Shown: positions 7,901 to 15,094 of the stretch, piece after piece
Numbering within the stretch: the stretch's first letter is position 1
How the letters are laid out: every line of letters starts with the position of its first letter
NCBI GenBank assembly: GCA_026692885.1
Contig: JAPLNJ010000390.1
Coordinates: 1 to 26,132 of the forward strand
Length of the DNA stretch: 26,132 nt
Direction: 5' to 3'
From: Planctomycetota bacterium
GTDB taxonomy: Bacteria; Planctomycetota; Planctomycetia; Pirellulales; Pirellulaceae
The notes under the pieces: model-generated
The model's database searches: none
The model's input: only the letters and a program-made list of their open reading frames with translations
What the model was told of the DNA's origin: nothing
Program-made: the position numbers and the translations under genes

Positions 7901-9209
7901 GCCGTGGGGTGACAAGCACATGGACATGATTGGCGGACACCACGAATTCATCAAGGTCGTATCGCTCGCCATCGAAGTGCCGCAGGGCGTCCTCCACCAC
8001 CTTCCGCAGCGCCGGTTCCTTCAAGCGGCAATCGCCGTAGCCCTGGTCGAGCCAGTGTTCCAGCCGTTCGGGGAATCGCTCGTGATACTCCCGCTTGGTG
8101 TTCTGATCGTGTGGCTCGGGATGCCGAGCAAGCCAATCTTCTCGTTCGGATTGCCACTGCTTGAGCTTATCTTGCGGAAGGGAATCTGCAGAGCGGAAGG
8201 TGACGAAATAGGTGACCGCGTCTTGGCGCCAGTGCGGCAGATTGCCGGAGAGGTTGGCAATCAAATCATCCTTGCGATAGAAGCCGACCGTAGACGCGGC
8301 ATCCTGCCGCGTGTCCTGGTTCGGGTTCGGGTTCAAGCGGCTGGAAGCCGCTTCCACCTTGATGAACCGGAGATAGTTCCATGCGAGGTTGGGTAGCTCG
8401 CATAGCCGGCGGCACTCGGCCTCGCTGTGGCAGGAAGACCAGCGATTGGGAGAACAGCGGCTGGAAGCCGCTGCCACCTTTCCGGCCCACCAGGCGCCCA
8501 GCGTGTTGTCCAGCAGAAATGCCACCATGTAATCTTCGGTGAAGAGTTGCGTCACGGCGGGCAATTCCCGGGCGCCGATCTTGACCTCGGATGCGTTCAC
8601 CTGGTCCTTCCGTTTGGCCTGCCAGAACTGGTAGACCCAGCCCAGCGAATCGGATGCCTGAAACACCTCACCCGGCAGTTCGACGAGCAAATGCTCCAAT
8701 CGCTGTTGGCCCTCGGGTGGCAGATCGAGCTGGAACACCGGGGAATCGGTGCGGAATATCTCCGGCAGCATTTTGGCCGCAAAACGCGCGGCAAGCTCCC
8801 AGCCGTTGCGAGACTTTTCGTCCGCTGCCAAGTCGTCGCATTCCTGGATCGATACGGCCACGGGTTCACTCGGATCGGGGTACATCAGCAGGTTGTTCTC
8901 CGCCAAAAACCTGGCGAACAACATGCGGTGCCAGTGTTCGTAAGCAACCTCCTCGACCAAACGAACCGTTTCCTGCGTTCCTACGGCCGGATTCGTACTC
9001 TTTGAATCCCGCTGGTCTCCCAGTTGATGCCCGTGAATCCGCAGTCGTTTCCGCAACTCACGTTCCTCGCCCGACAGGTGAGCCGGCGCACTCGCCTCGC
9101 CGACGCCCAGATGGTTGATCGTCGCGCGCGCAGCGGCTTCCGCCACGTCGCGCGCGTCCTTAACGGCGTTTTCGAGTTGGCGTCGGAGCGATTTATCGAG
9201 CGATGTCAT
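4902..9209 (-). CDS. pglX: BREX adenine-specific DNA methyltransferase PglX, carrying an in-frame RAYT insertion
   Basis: PglX is the BREX methyltransferase, expected to make N6-methyladenine that marks host DNA. The ATG at 9209 overlaps the PIN gene stop as ATGA. The frame encodes 1435 aa, longer than the roughly 1200 aa usual for the family. Residues 1-245 are PglX N-terminal sequence. SAM motif I is DPCMGSGHF (about 545-553) and motif IV reads NVPY (726-729) rather than NPPY. Residues 245-262, 285-307, 497-523, 768-799 and 1115-1136 are encoded by REP-like elements (VEAASSRL...RQDAAST). Residues about 308-495 are a complete RAYT transposase domain inserted between YLRFIK and the WRPAAGTFPGWPKTAAE segment that precedes motif I. 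The reading frame is uninterrupted, so a chimeric enzyme is possible, but activity is unknown. Confidence 0.92.
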   Translation of the reverse strand: MTSLDKSLRRQLENAVKDARDVAEAAARATINHLGVGEASAPAHLSGEERELRKRLRIHGHQLGDQRDSKSTNPAVGTQETVRLVEEVAYEHWHRMLFARFLAENNLLMYPDPSEPVAVSIQECDDLAADEKSRNGWELAARFAAKMLPEIFRTDSPVFQLDLPPEGQQRLEHLLVELPGEVFQASDSLGWVYQFWQAKRKDQVNASEVKIGARELPAVTQLFTEDYMVAFLLDNTLGAWWAGKVAAASSRCSPNRWSSCHSEAECRRLCELPNLAWNYLRFIKVEAASSRLNPNPNQDTRQDAASTVGFYRKDDLIANLSGNLPHWRQDAVTYFVTFRSADSLPQDKLKQWQSEREDWLARHPEPHDQNTKREYHERFPERLEHWLDQGYGDCRLKEPALRKVVEDALRHFDGERYDLDEFVVSANHVHVLVTPRPGYELSDILHSWKSFTANQINRQIAQSGAFWQKESFDHIVRNPAQLERLRKYIRAHDEVEVEAASSRLENNTRKNTDEDKRQDAASTWRPAAGTFPGWPKTAAEITVLDPCMGSGHFLVFALPMLAALRTAEEGLSPKAAVDAVLRDNLFGLEIDPRCAQIAAFNLALAAWRRVGYRPLPAMNLACSGLAPNTREADWLAMVGNNSKVQNGMERLYRLFQDAPVLGSLINPRAGDGDLLEAGFHELQPLLEKALAQETKDDTAHEMAVTARGLAKAAEILAGQFTLVATNVPYLGRGKQDDTLKKHLEKHYPEGKSDLATAFMLRCLEFCKVEAASSRLNNSVADQRQDAAASTKKRQDAASTAGTTALVTPQNWLFLTTYTKLRARLLRDHSWNVVARLGTNAFQDMNWWAATTSLLVLSCTPAFPEHVTMGIDVSVDKRQKLKIAMLRGEMPVDIAIVPQTNQIKNPDARIAFDTDSSHERLEAFAICRLGLGTGDAPHYLRQFWELVSITCPWSRFQTTTDKENGVVGGYDSVVAWDSERRRVLGMSDAERKQAHNQDYRGREVWGRRGVAVSIMSSLRTCDYSGDLFDKLVAAIVPIRLEHLEAVSCYVQSQEFVAEVRKLDQKVMVTNATLIKVPFDLAHWQNVAAEKYPHGLSEPESDDPTQWLFHGYPGGTVEAASSRLTENVQNTRQDAASTLQVAVARLLGYRWPAELDAQMRLSDRARDLVRRCDELLPQADQDGLVCIPAVRGEATASDRLLNLLAKAYGTAWSTDTLNRLLKEAGYAGKTLETWLRDGFFAQHCELFHQRPFLWQIWDGLRDGFSILVNYHRLDRKNLETLIYTYLGDWIGRQKQDQTARVDGAGERLAAAVVLQKKLELIRDGESPYDIFVRWKPLDQQPIGWEPDLNDGVRLNIRPFVSAPDVKTKGAGVLRGKPKIKWEKDRGKEPQRSKEDFPWFWGWDGSGDFQGGPTFTGERFNDCHYTIRVKTAVRGRHD
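5803..5867 (-). repeat. REP-like element in pglX (copy 1)
   Basis: Two hairpins, GCGGCTTCCAGCCGC and GCGGCAGGATGCCGC on the coding strand, are separated by a short AT-richer spacer. The second hairpin is closed by a C-G pair where copies 2 and 3 have A-T. It is read in frame as VEAASSRLTENVQNTRQDAAS. Confidence 0.88.
6814..6908 (-). repeat. REP-like element in pglX (copy 2, extra arm)
   Basis: It has the same two-hairpin layout, but the GCGGCAGGATGCCGC arm is present twice (+ strand about 6819-6836 and 6846-6866), the second with an extra GGC. It is read as VEAASSRLNNSVADQRQDAAAS followed by TKKRQDAAST. It lies about 40 codons downstream of the NVPY motif. Confidence 0.87.
7642..7721 (-). 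repeat. REP-like element in pglX (copy 3, at the RAYT C-terminal side)
   Basis: Two hairpins with a ~30-bp spacer, read as VEAASSRLENNTRKNTDEDK followed by RQDAAST. It directly follows the RAYT segment and precedes native PglX sequence (WRPAAGTFPGWPKTAAE). Confidence 0.88.
8290..8357 (-). repeat. REP-like element in pglX (copy 4, at the RAYT N-terminal side)
   Basis: Two hairpins, read as VEAASSRLNPNPNQDTRQDAAST. The + strand end begins GTAG while the other end begins GTGG. It follows native PglX sequence (LAWNYLRFIK) and precedes the RAYT domain. Confidence 0.88.
8426..8477 (-). repeat. Degenerate REP-like element in pglX (copy 5)
   Basis: One clear hairpin, GCGGCTTCCAGCCGC, with GTGGCA at its foot is followed by a decayed second half. 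It is read as VAAASSRCSPNRWSSCH. It sits after the PglX segment GAWWAGK, only 68 bp from copy 4. Confidence 0.65.
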
Positions 9210-9673
9210 CGTGTTGCCCCTGCGGGTTTGTCATATCCATTTAGGTGCTGGTCCAGCGACCAGATGTACACCCGCCGCCCATGGTTTTGTTCACACAGCC
9301 GTTGGAAGTCGTGGACGATTGACAAGTCGCCGAGACCTTGACCGCGCATGGCCCAGTCGGGGAACTCTGCGAGCCAGCGCCGCATCGCATCCGCTTCCAG
9401 GAAGTTGATGGGCGTGAAAGGCGACCGACCATCGATGGCCAACTGAACTTGTGCCACGAACTGGCCGGCGCATTTTCGCCGCTGGTTGCCGTCTCCGTTC
9501 TGGGCGATATGGTTGCCGGTTTCCAACACCGTAGCCATAGGCAGGAACAGGAACTCCGTGTTGTCGAGCTTGCGCTCGAGTTCTGCCAATACCTCCGTGT
9601 GCCGCGTGGCCTTGTTCGGCACGTTCAGAATCTCGATGAAGATGGATGTATCCACCAAGCACACCGCCTTCAT
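9206..9673 (-). CDS. PIN-domain nuclease-like protein paired with an ATPase
   Basis: The 155-aa protein has the PIN acidic pattern: VDTSIFIEIL (D8), MATVLETGNH (E51), GLGDLSIVHDF (D116) and WSLDQHL (D141), consistent with a metal-dependent RNase like VapC. The ATG at 9673 is chosen because it has GGAGG seven bases upstream and overlaps the ATPase stop as ATGA; a longer start at 9706 would lie inside the ATPase gene. Its own stop overlaps the pglX start. I infer a nuclease effector translated in step with the ATPase. No separate small antitoxin gene is seen, which argues against a simple VapBC pair. Confidence 0.8.
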   Translation of the reverse strand: MKAVCLVDTSIFIEILNVPNKATRHTEVLAELERKLDNTEFLFLPMATVLETGNHIAQNGDGNQRRKCAGQFVAQVQLAIDGRSPFTPINFLEADAMRRWLAEFPDWAMRGQGLGDLSIVHDFQRLCEQNHGRRVYIWSLDQHLNGYDKPAGATR

Positions 9674-10989
9674 TCGGACACCTCCTGCTTCAGCTGTTCG
9701 AGCCACTGGCTCGAACTTTGACGGCGTTGTTCGGGCGTGGAAGTGTCCTTGAGAAAACGGTCCAGGACGCGCGTGGTTACCAGTTCCCCTAGGCTGCCCT
9801 GGGCAACCAATTCCGGATAGCGTTCGACGTCGCCAAGCCTAATAATGCGACTGTCGCCGACTTGCGGATCGCGATAGCAGCACAAGACGTCGGCCAAGGC
9901 GTCATTGGGCAGAGCGTCGAGTAGGGCCGGATTGTGCGTCGTCACCAGCACCTGCAGCTGCCTGGCCGTCGCGATCGTCCGGATCTGCTTGACCAAGCTC
10001 TCGGCGCGGCTCGGATGCACGCCGTTGTCGATCTCCTCAATCACCACAAACGCCCCCCTCGGCGTGCTCAGCAGGGCCGCGGCGACAGCCAGGACGCGTA
10101 AGGTGCCATCGGAAAGGAGAGGTGCGTCGATCGGTCGAGGTTGCCCGCCAAACGATTCGACCAACCGTACCATGACGTCGTTACGCTCGGTTCTTATGAA
10201 CGTGATATCTGTGATGTCCTGTTCGGGCAGGGGCCGGATGAACTCCAACAGCCGCGTCTTGCCGTGCGGGTCCTCGCCACAGATCCGATCGAGGACACTC
10301 GACAGATTGGACCCGTCCTCCGTAATCTCGTTGCCGTTCGCGTGCGAATAGTCACGCATGACGGAAGGACGCGGGTCCAGAAAAACGACCTGCCGCAGGG
10401 CTTCTCTGGCCTTCTTGGTGACGGCTGGAATGATCCTCTGTGATTCCTCGTGGTCCGCACCGAACCGGCCGGGCGTTTCGAGTTGGTAGAAGATCGCTTG
10501 GCGGTTCGAGCACGGAATATGGGGCTTGTTCCCACCCCGCTTGAAGTTGTTGTACATCACGCTGATTTCATCGGTATGCGGATTCGGCTCACCATCAACC
10601 TCGTAGAGGGACCGCTTCTTTTCTAGGATTAAACGCTTTCGCATCGATTCGGCGGCAATGATCAGCTGGTCGGACAACAGGCTGATGGAAGTCTCCAGGA
10701 CGTCCCAGTCGTCCGGCATGGCGGAGAAGCTGCATCCGAGCGTCAACGGCTTTGCCGCGGAACGGAACAGATCACAGGCTTGTCCGCGAACGAGTGTGTC
10801 GGCGCCCTGGATACTGCGGGCGATGTCGTCCAGGCGATGGCCCTTGGCCAACCAGGAAAGTAGTCGAATCGCCTCCAGAGCGTTGCTTTTTCCAGAAGCA
10901 TTGGCGCCGATCAGAAACACCAGCGGTGCGAGAGGTAGCTCCGCAATAGCGTAGCTCTTGAAGTTCCGCAGAGAAATGGATGTGATCAT
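9670..10989 (-). CDS. AAA ATPase (RecF/RloA-like) partnered with the PIN protein
   Basis: This 439-aa ATPase starts MITSISLRNFKSY, typical of the AAA_15/AAA_21 group. Walker A is GANASGKS (residues 28-35), Walker B is FVVIEEIDNGVHP (E318, E319) and the switch region is VLVTTHNPALLDALP. Walker B has Glu where Asp is usual. The start at 10989 lies 32 bp after the brxC stop. Related ATPases act with nucleases in many defence modules. Its placement between brxC and pglX and the ATGA overlap with the PIN gene suggest an accessory effector inside BREX. The partner relation is inferred from gene order. Confidence 0.8.
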   Translation of the reverse strand: MITSISLRNFKSYAIAELPLAPLVFLIGANASGKSNALEAIRLLSWLAKGHRLDDIARSIQGADTLVRGQACDLFRSAAKPLTLGCSFSAMPDDWDVLETSISLLSDQLIIAAESMRKRLILEKKRSLYEVDGEPNPHTDEISVMYNNFKRGGNKPHIPCSNRQAIFYQLETPGRFGADHEESQRIIPAVTKKAREALRQVVFLDPRPSVMRDYSHANGNEITEDGSNLSSVLDRICGEDPHGKTRLLEFIRPLPEQDITDITFIRTERNDVMVRLVESFGGQPRPIDAPLLSDGTLRVLAVAAALLSTPRGAFVVIEEIDNGVHPSRAESLVKQIRTIATARQLQVLVTTHNPALLDALPNDALADVLCCYRDPQVGDSRIIRLGDVERYPELVAQGSLGELVTTRVLDRFLKDTSTPEQRRQSSSQWLEQLKQEVSE

Positions 10990-11021
10990 CTTTGGCTCGC
11001 AACAATATTTGTATCTGTTCG

Positions 11022-12308
11022 CTACTGAATAATGGCAGGGTTCTTTTGCACCGCTTTCTTGAGCACGGCACCGACCTCGACCAGCCACACATCGACTTCC
11101 GCGATGGTCTTCACTGTGCGCCGCGGCAAGGTGATCACGACGGCCTGGGGTTCCATCAGTATGGCCGCGTCCTGCTGGACTTGCTGGAACCGGCTGGGCA
11201 TGGCGACCACCCGGTCTCGCAAGCTGGAGATCGACACGGCCGCCAGCGTGGCGGCGATCTCGGCGTCGCTCTGCACCCGGATCTGAGGCTTCTGGCCCTG
11301 GGTCAGCCCTTGACGAGAGAGTAGCTCGTGACGCTGTTCCTGCTCCAGCTTCTGCCAGTTGACATCTTGTTCCAACAGCCCAAATCCGCGTTCAAACTCC
11401 TCTTCGTACCGTGCTGCGAGGGCATTCAACTCGTCACGCAACAGCTGGGCCAGCGCCAGCACCATCGGCATGACTGGGTCCGGATCGGATAGCAGCAAAC
11501 GACTGTCTAGGATGCTCTTGGCCTGGACTTTGTGCGTTGCCGTTTCGCTCAACGGTTCCGCGTAGCGGAGTAGGGACTGCAGCCTGCCCCAAGTGGGCCA
11601 GCGCGCTTCGATCCGCGTCGCCCGATCTTCCCAGATGTCGAATGCCTGTTTCAGTTCGTCGCGGCGGTTGTAGATGGCCAGCAACTGTTCGTTGCCGGCA
11701 GCCAGCCGGATGTCTTCCAGCGCGGCTGTGCTGGGGCGCTCAGGACGAGGGGCGTCACCGCCGGCTTGCTCGCCCAACTCCAGGGCCTTCTGCAGGAAGG
11801 CCGGCACCGAGGCCAGTTCTTCGCCTTGTTTGGCTTGGACGCCCAGCCGTTGCAGGACCTTGCGGATCTGGATGCGTTGGGGGGTCGTGACCGTCGTCGA
11901 CTCGACCTTGAACAGGGCCTTGCCGATAGCTTTGCGCTCCAGGTCTTTGGGATCGACGTGGGTGCCTCGTTCGTCCGCAGCACGAATGAGTCCGGCAATC
12001 AACAGGACCTGCAGGCCGCCATCGACCGCATCGCCGGACCAGCCATACGGCGCGTGCTCGAATTGTTCCCGGACGTCCCCGCCCTTCTTGCCGGGACCGA
12101 TGTGGGCCAGGATCGCTTTGCAGACGGGGTTCTGGCTCGGCTCGCCGTCAAACCCCACCGCCTTTGGCGCATCGGGAGCGCCTTTCTTGGCGTTCGCATA
12201 AACTTTGCCCCAGCCCTCGTGGTCGGCGATGCCGAACTGCGGGAACAGACGCTTAAAGGACTTTTCCGCACCTTCCAGGATCATGCTTTGCAGATCGTTG
12301 CCGGTCAC
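11022..12308 (-). pseudogene. brxC: BrxC C-terminal part, downstream of an in-frame amber codon
   Basis: This 428-codon stretch is the C-terminal portion of BrxC and is in the same frame as the upstream part. The two are separated only by TAG at 12324-12326 and five sense codons (GGGAD). The first possible start is GTG at 12308, without a good Shine-Dalgarno sequence. The sequence runs as expected for one BrxC: SGTRVF, stop, GGGADVTGNDLQ, then PQFGIADHEGWGKVYANAKKG. It is either a separately initiated second half, a suppressed read-through product, a lost function, or a base-call error. One C-to-T change in CAG would explain the stop. Confidence 0.78.
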
Positions 12309-12323
12309 ATCAGCGCCGCCGCC

Positions 12324-14462
12324 CTAAAAGACCCGTGTGCCCGAGAACGCTTCGTCCAGCAGCTCGTGAATCTTGCCTTCTGCGGTCTGACGGGTTGTCT
12401 CCATCGCCGCTCGAGCCTCGATCCCCTCCGCCGTGTTGGGCGAGCCACGCTTCTCCAGTGTCCCGGTCGCCGCCTTGAATTCGATCAGATGATGCCGCAG
12501 GTCGTCGGCCGATCGCTTGGGAATGAACAGGAACAGGGTGGGCGACTGATTGCCTGCTTGGCGAGCGTCGGCGCGCACCGAGTTTTCGTCGATCGACCAT
12601 TCGTCGCGCACCCAGACGTAGACCTTGTCCTTGGCATCCTTGGGCAGCGACGCATCGAACAAGGGATGGATGTCCCGCTGGACCTTCGCTTGGCCCTGCG
12701 GCAGCGACAGCTTCTTGACCAGCTCACCGAAACGCCGCCGGATGCGGTCGTCCCGCTCGGCTTCGACCCGGTGTGACTCGTTGGCCAGCTGGTTGCGTTG
12801 GCTGAGGAACTCGTCGTTCCAGGCGGCGCTCTCTTCGGTCTGGATGCGGTACTGGTCGCCGACGCGCATCAGCAGATCGCACTGGTCCAACAGCGACGGC
12901 AGCCGAGTTCGCAAGCTGCTGCTGCCGGCCGCGAGGTCTTCGACTAGCAGGTCGGCCAAGGTGTCGATGTCAGCGCGGATGCCGACCTCGTTGTTATTGC
13001 CGGCCAGCTTGGTGATCAGAAATACCAGGCCGCAGGCGCGAGCCGTCAGCCGTTGGTCGTCATTGCCCTTGATCCATTTCATCGTCTTCTCGTGAACCTT
13101 ACGGGGCAACACGCGGGCCTGCAGCAGCTTGTCGGCCGAATCGAAGTACAGGTAGTCGGCGGGGATGACATGGCCCAAGTCTGCGTCGAGGTTGGTTTGG
13201 ATCACCTTGTGGATCATGCTCAGCTGGTTGCGCAACTGACTGTCGGTGCCTGTCTGGTCCAAGACTCGTAACGTGTTCTCCCAGAAACGCCGGCGCACCG
13301 GCAACAGGGGATAGTCTTGGGGAAAGAACGCGATGTCGTCTTGGCGGTGGCCGATGCTCGTGGCGGCCAGATGCCGGGAGATTTCGCCCAGGTTGGTCTG
13401 CATGACCTTGTCGATCGGTTGGACGGCGTCCGGTTTCTTCGCCAGGATGACCTGGCGAACCACCGCATCGACGTCGGCATCGGACAGCTCGAAGCGGACG
13501 GTAAAACGGCCTTCCAGTTTCTTGAGGTTCGCCGTCCCGGTCACGGCAGTCTGGCCGGTGCCGATGAACAGCAGTTTGCCGCCGATGTTCTTGCAGCAGG
13601 CCTCGACCGCTTCCTGGACGTCCATCGATCGCTGCGTATCGCTGTTGCCAATGAACTGCTGGACCTCATCCAGGACGACCAACGTGAGCGGGAATTTTCC
13701 CTCAACCGTCAGCGTTTGACGAATGGCTTTGACTAATTCGTCGCTACTGATGTCCTGGACGAAGGGGTACAGGTTATTCAGGGTTTCCACGCAGGTGGCG
13801 ACGGACGAGAACAGCTTGGGCTTCGCTTGAACGAGCGCCCCGTGCAACCCCTCGGCGACGTAGAAGTTGTCCAGTTCCTCTTGCCAGTCATAACCCGTCG
13901 ATTCGACCAGTTGCCGAACCTGGTCGTAGATGCCCTCGGCTTTGAGCCATAAGACGAAACGCGCCAACGGGTACTGTTCTGGCAGCCCGGCCGATTTGAA
14001 GATGACCCGCAGCAGAGCCAGACGCACGCTACCGCTGGCGCCGGCCCCCAAGGTGCCCGAGGCCGCGTGCAGACCGCCGTGGCGTTTCCCTTGGGTGGAC
14101 AGCTCCTTGAGCAGGTGCTGGATGGGTTTGGGGAGGATCGCGATGCTGCGCGCGGTGGCCCCGTCCCGAAACAGGACGTCAATCCAAAGGGCGCGGAGCA
14201 TCTTGACCAGGTGCGACTTGCCTGACCCGAAGAAGCCGGCGATCCAGACTGCCGCTTGCTGCGACTGGTGGATGTTCTTCAGGAAGGATTCCAGGATGTG
14301 TTCCAGTGCCTTCGCATACTGACCGTCGCACACGAAGGTCTCCAGCTCGTAGCGGAGGACGGTCAGAGCTTCTTCGGTCTGCTCGTCGTTGACGCTGGCC
14401 ACACCCTCGTTGACGAGTTTGCGGATCGATGGGTCCTTGGGGTAGATCTCGCGATTCTTCAT
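12324..14462 (-). CDS. brxC: BREX ATPase BrxC, N-terminal part ending at an amber codon
   Basis: BrxC is the large P-loop ATPase of BREX. The ATG at 14462 is chosen because of GAGGAA just upstream and the conserved start MKNREIYPKDP; this gives 712 aa. Walker A is GFFGSGKSH (about 76-84), Walker B is LVVLDEVQQF (D265), followed by LLFIGTGQTAVTGT. Together with the in-frame downstream part the total would be about 1146 codons, close to the roughly 1200 aa usual for BrxC. All P-loop motifs are in this N-terminal part; the loss is the C-terminal third or more. Confidence 0.9.
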   Translation of the reverse strand: MKNREIYPKDPSIRKLVNEGVASVNDEQTEEALTVLRYELETFVCDGQYAKALEHILESFLKNIHQSQQAAVWIAGFFGSGKSHLVKMLRALWIDVLFRDGATARSIAILPKPIQHLLKELSTQGKRHGGLHAASGTLGAGASGSVRLALLRVIFKSAGLPEQYPLARFVLWLKAEGIYDQVRQLVESTGYDWQEELDNFYVAEGLHGALVQAKPKLFSSVATCVETLNNLYPFVQDISSDELVKAIRQTLTVEGKFPLTLVVLDEVQQFIGNSDTQRSMDVQEAVEACCKNIGGKLLFIGTGQTAVTGTANLKKLEGRFTVRFELSDADVDAVVRQVILAKKPDAVQPIDKVMQTNLGEISRHLAATSIGHRQDDIAFFPQDYPLLPVRRRFWENTLRVLDQTGTDSQLRNQLSMIHKVIQTNLDADLGHVIPADYLYFDSADKLLQARVLPRKVHEKTMKWIKGNDDQRLTARACGLVFLITKLAGNNNEVGIRADIDTLADLLVEDLAAGSSSLRTRLPSLLDQCDLLMRVGDQYRIQTEESAAWNDEFLSQRNQLANESHRVEAERDDRIRRRFGELVKKLSLPQGQAKVQRDIHPLFDASLPKDAKDKVYVWVRDEWSIDENSVRADARQAGNQSPTLFLFIPKRSADDLRHHLIEFKAATGTLEKRGSPNTAEGIEARAAMETTRQTAEGKIHELLDEAFSGTRVF

Positions 14463-14488
14463 GGCGGTTTCCTCAGCCAAAGTAGTCG

Positions 14489-14535
14489 GCACACTCCGTG
14501 TGCCGTAACCAGCGGACGGCACACGGAGTGTGCCT
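14489..14535. repeat. Inverted repeat between brxB and brxC
   Basis: The arms GGCACACTCCGTGTGCCGT and ACGGCACACGGAGTGTGCC form a 19-bp stem, and each arm is itself a short hairpin (GGCACAC/GTGTGCC). It begins right after the brxB stop and ends just ahead of the brxC ribosome binding site. It looks like a dispersed REP-type element. Confidence 0.8.
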
Positions 14536-14536
14536 G

Positions 14537-15094
14537 CTACGATGCGTCCTTGTCCGGAGTAATTGGGGTGGCCAGGTAATTCCAGCCGTCGTAGCCGTCG
14601 AGTAGGCGGTAGTTGTTGTCCTCAAAGCTGCCTGGGAAGAACACCACCAGCCGGCCATGCACGAGGCGCGAGAGTTGCTCGACGACGGGCTTGACCTTCA
14701 GGAATCCAAACAGCGATCCTACACCCTTGAGGGCCACCACGTCGTTCGCCGAAGGGTTTCGCTCGGCCAAGAAAGCCTGAAATCTCGCCAGGATGAAGTC
14801 TGGATATGTCGGCAGGACAGACGCGAGCAGGTGCGGTTTGGTGAAGTACGACTTGGCGTACCGTTGGCTCGACAACCACTCGGCGAACGTATCGGTCAGG
14901 TCGAACAGCTCCCAGCCGTGCCCTGCGCTCTTGGTGGCCAGCTCGAACTCCTCGACTCTGGCGCGGAGCCGCAGCTCGTTAGCTTCCGGGTAGACGCAGA
15001 AGATCACCCGCTGCGCCGCCGCAGCATCGCGCCAAGGCACCTGGATGTGTGCGGCATAGGAGCCGAGAAGCTGCTTAACTTTGTTCACGGACAT
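14537..15094 (-). CDS. brxB: BREX protein BrxB (DUF1788)
   Basis: The 185-aa protein matches the DUF1788 family by its sequence (VIFCVYPEANELRLRARVEEFE, FDLTDTFAEWL, KGVGSLFGFLKV, GRLVVFFPGSFEDNNYRLLDGYDGWNYLATPI) and its usual ~200-aa size. BrxB is a small core BREX protein of unknown biochemical role, generally next to BrxA and BrxC, as here. The start at 15094 overlaps the end of brxA by 20 bp, suggesting coupled translation. The stop codon TAG lies at the edge of the inverted repeat, so the last residues may have been altered by repeat insertion. Confidence 0.92.
   Translation of the reverse strand: MSVNKVKQLLGSYAAHIQVPWRDAAAAQRVIFCVYPEANELRLRARVEEFELATKSAGHGWELFDLTDTFAEWLSSQRYAKSYFTKPHLLASVLPTYPDFILARFQAFLAERNPSANDVVALKGVGSLFGFLKVKPVVEQLSRLVHGRLVVFFPGSFEDNNYRLLDGYDGWNYLATPITPDKDAS

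Larger units (their letters stand above)
7642..8357 (-). mobile_element. REP-RAYT-REP composite element inserted in pglX (REPtron-like)
   Basis: REP-associated tyrosine transposases are Y1/HUH single-strand transposases that mobilise REP hairpins. The segment between REP copies 4 and 3 encodes a full-length RAYT-like domain: NLPHWRQDAVTYFVTFR at the start, the HUH-type motif ANHVHVLV (H428, H430 in pglX numbering), LHSWKSFTANQINR, FWQKESFDHIVRN, and RKYIRAH with candidate catalytic Y488. It has the same strand and frame as pglX and no ATG of its own before the conserved start, so it would be made as a fusion unless a TTG inside it is used. The flanking REPs carry GTGG or GTAG at their feet, the tetranucleotide known from RAYT substrates. 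Domain identity is strong; mobility today is inference. Confidence 0.88.

Noticed and set aside
9206..9673. Classical VapBC toxin-antitoxin pair
   Set aside because: The partner is a 439-aa ATPase rather than a small DNA-binding antitoxin, and no small antitoxin gene is present.
11022..12308. Second, independent BrxC gene as in BREX loci with duplicated brxC
   Set aside because: It lacks its own P-loop region and continues exactly the frame and sequence of the upstream part, so it is the C-terminal portion of one gene.
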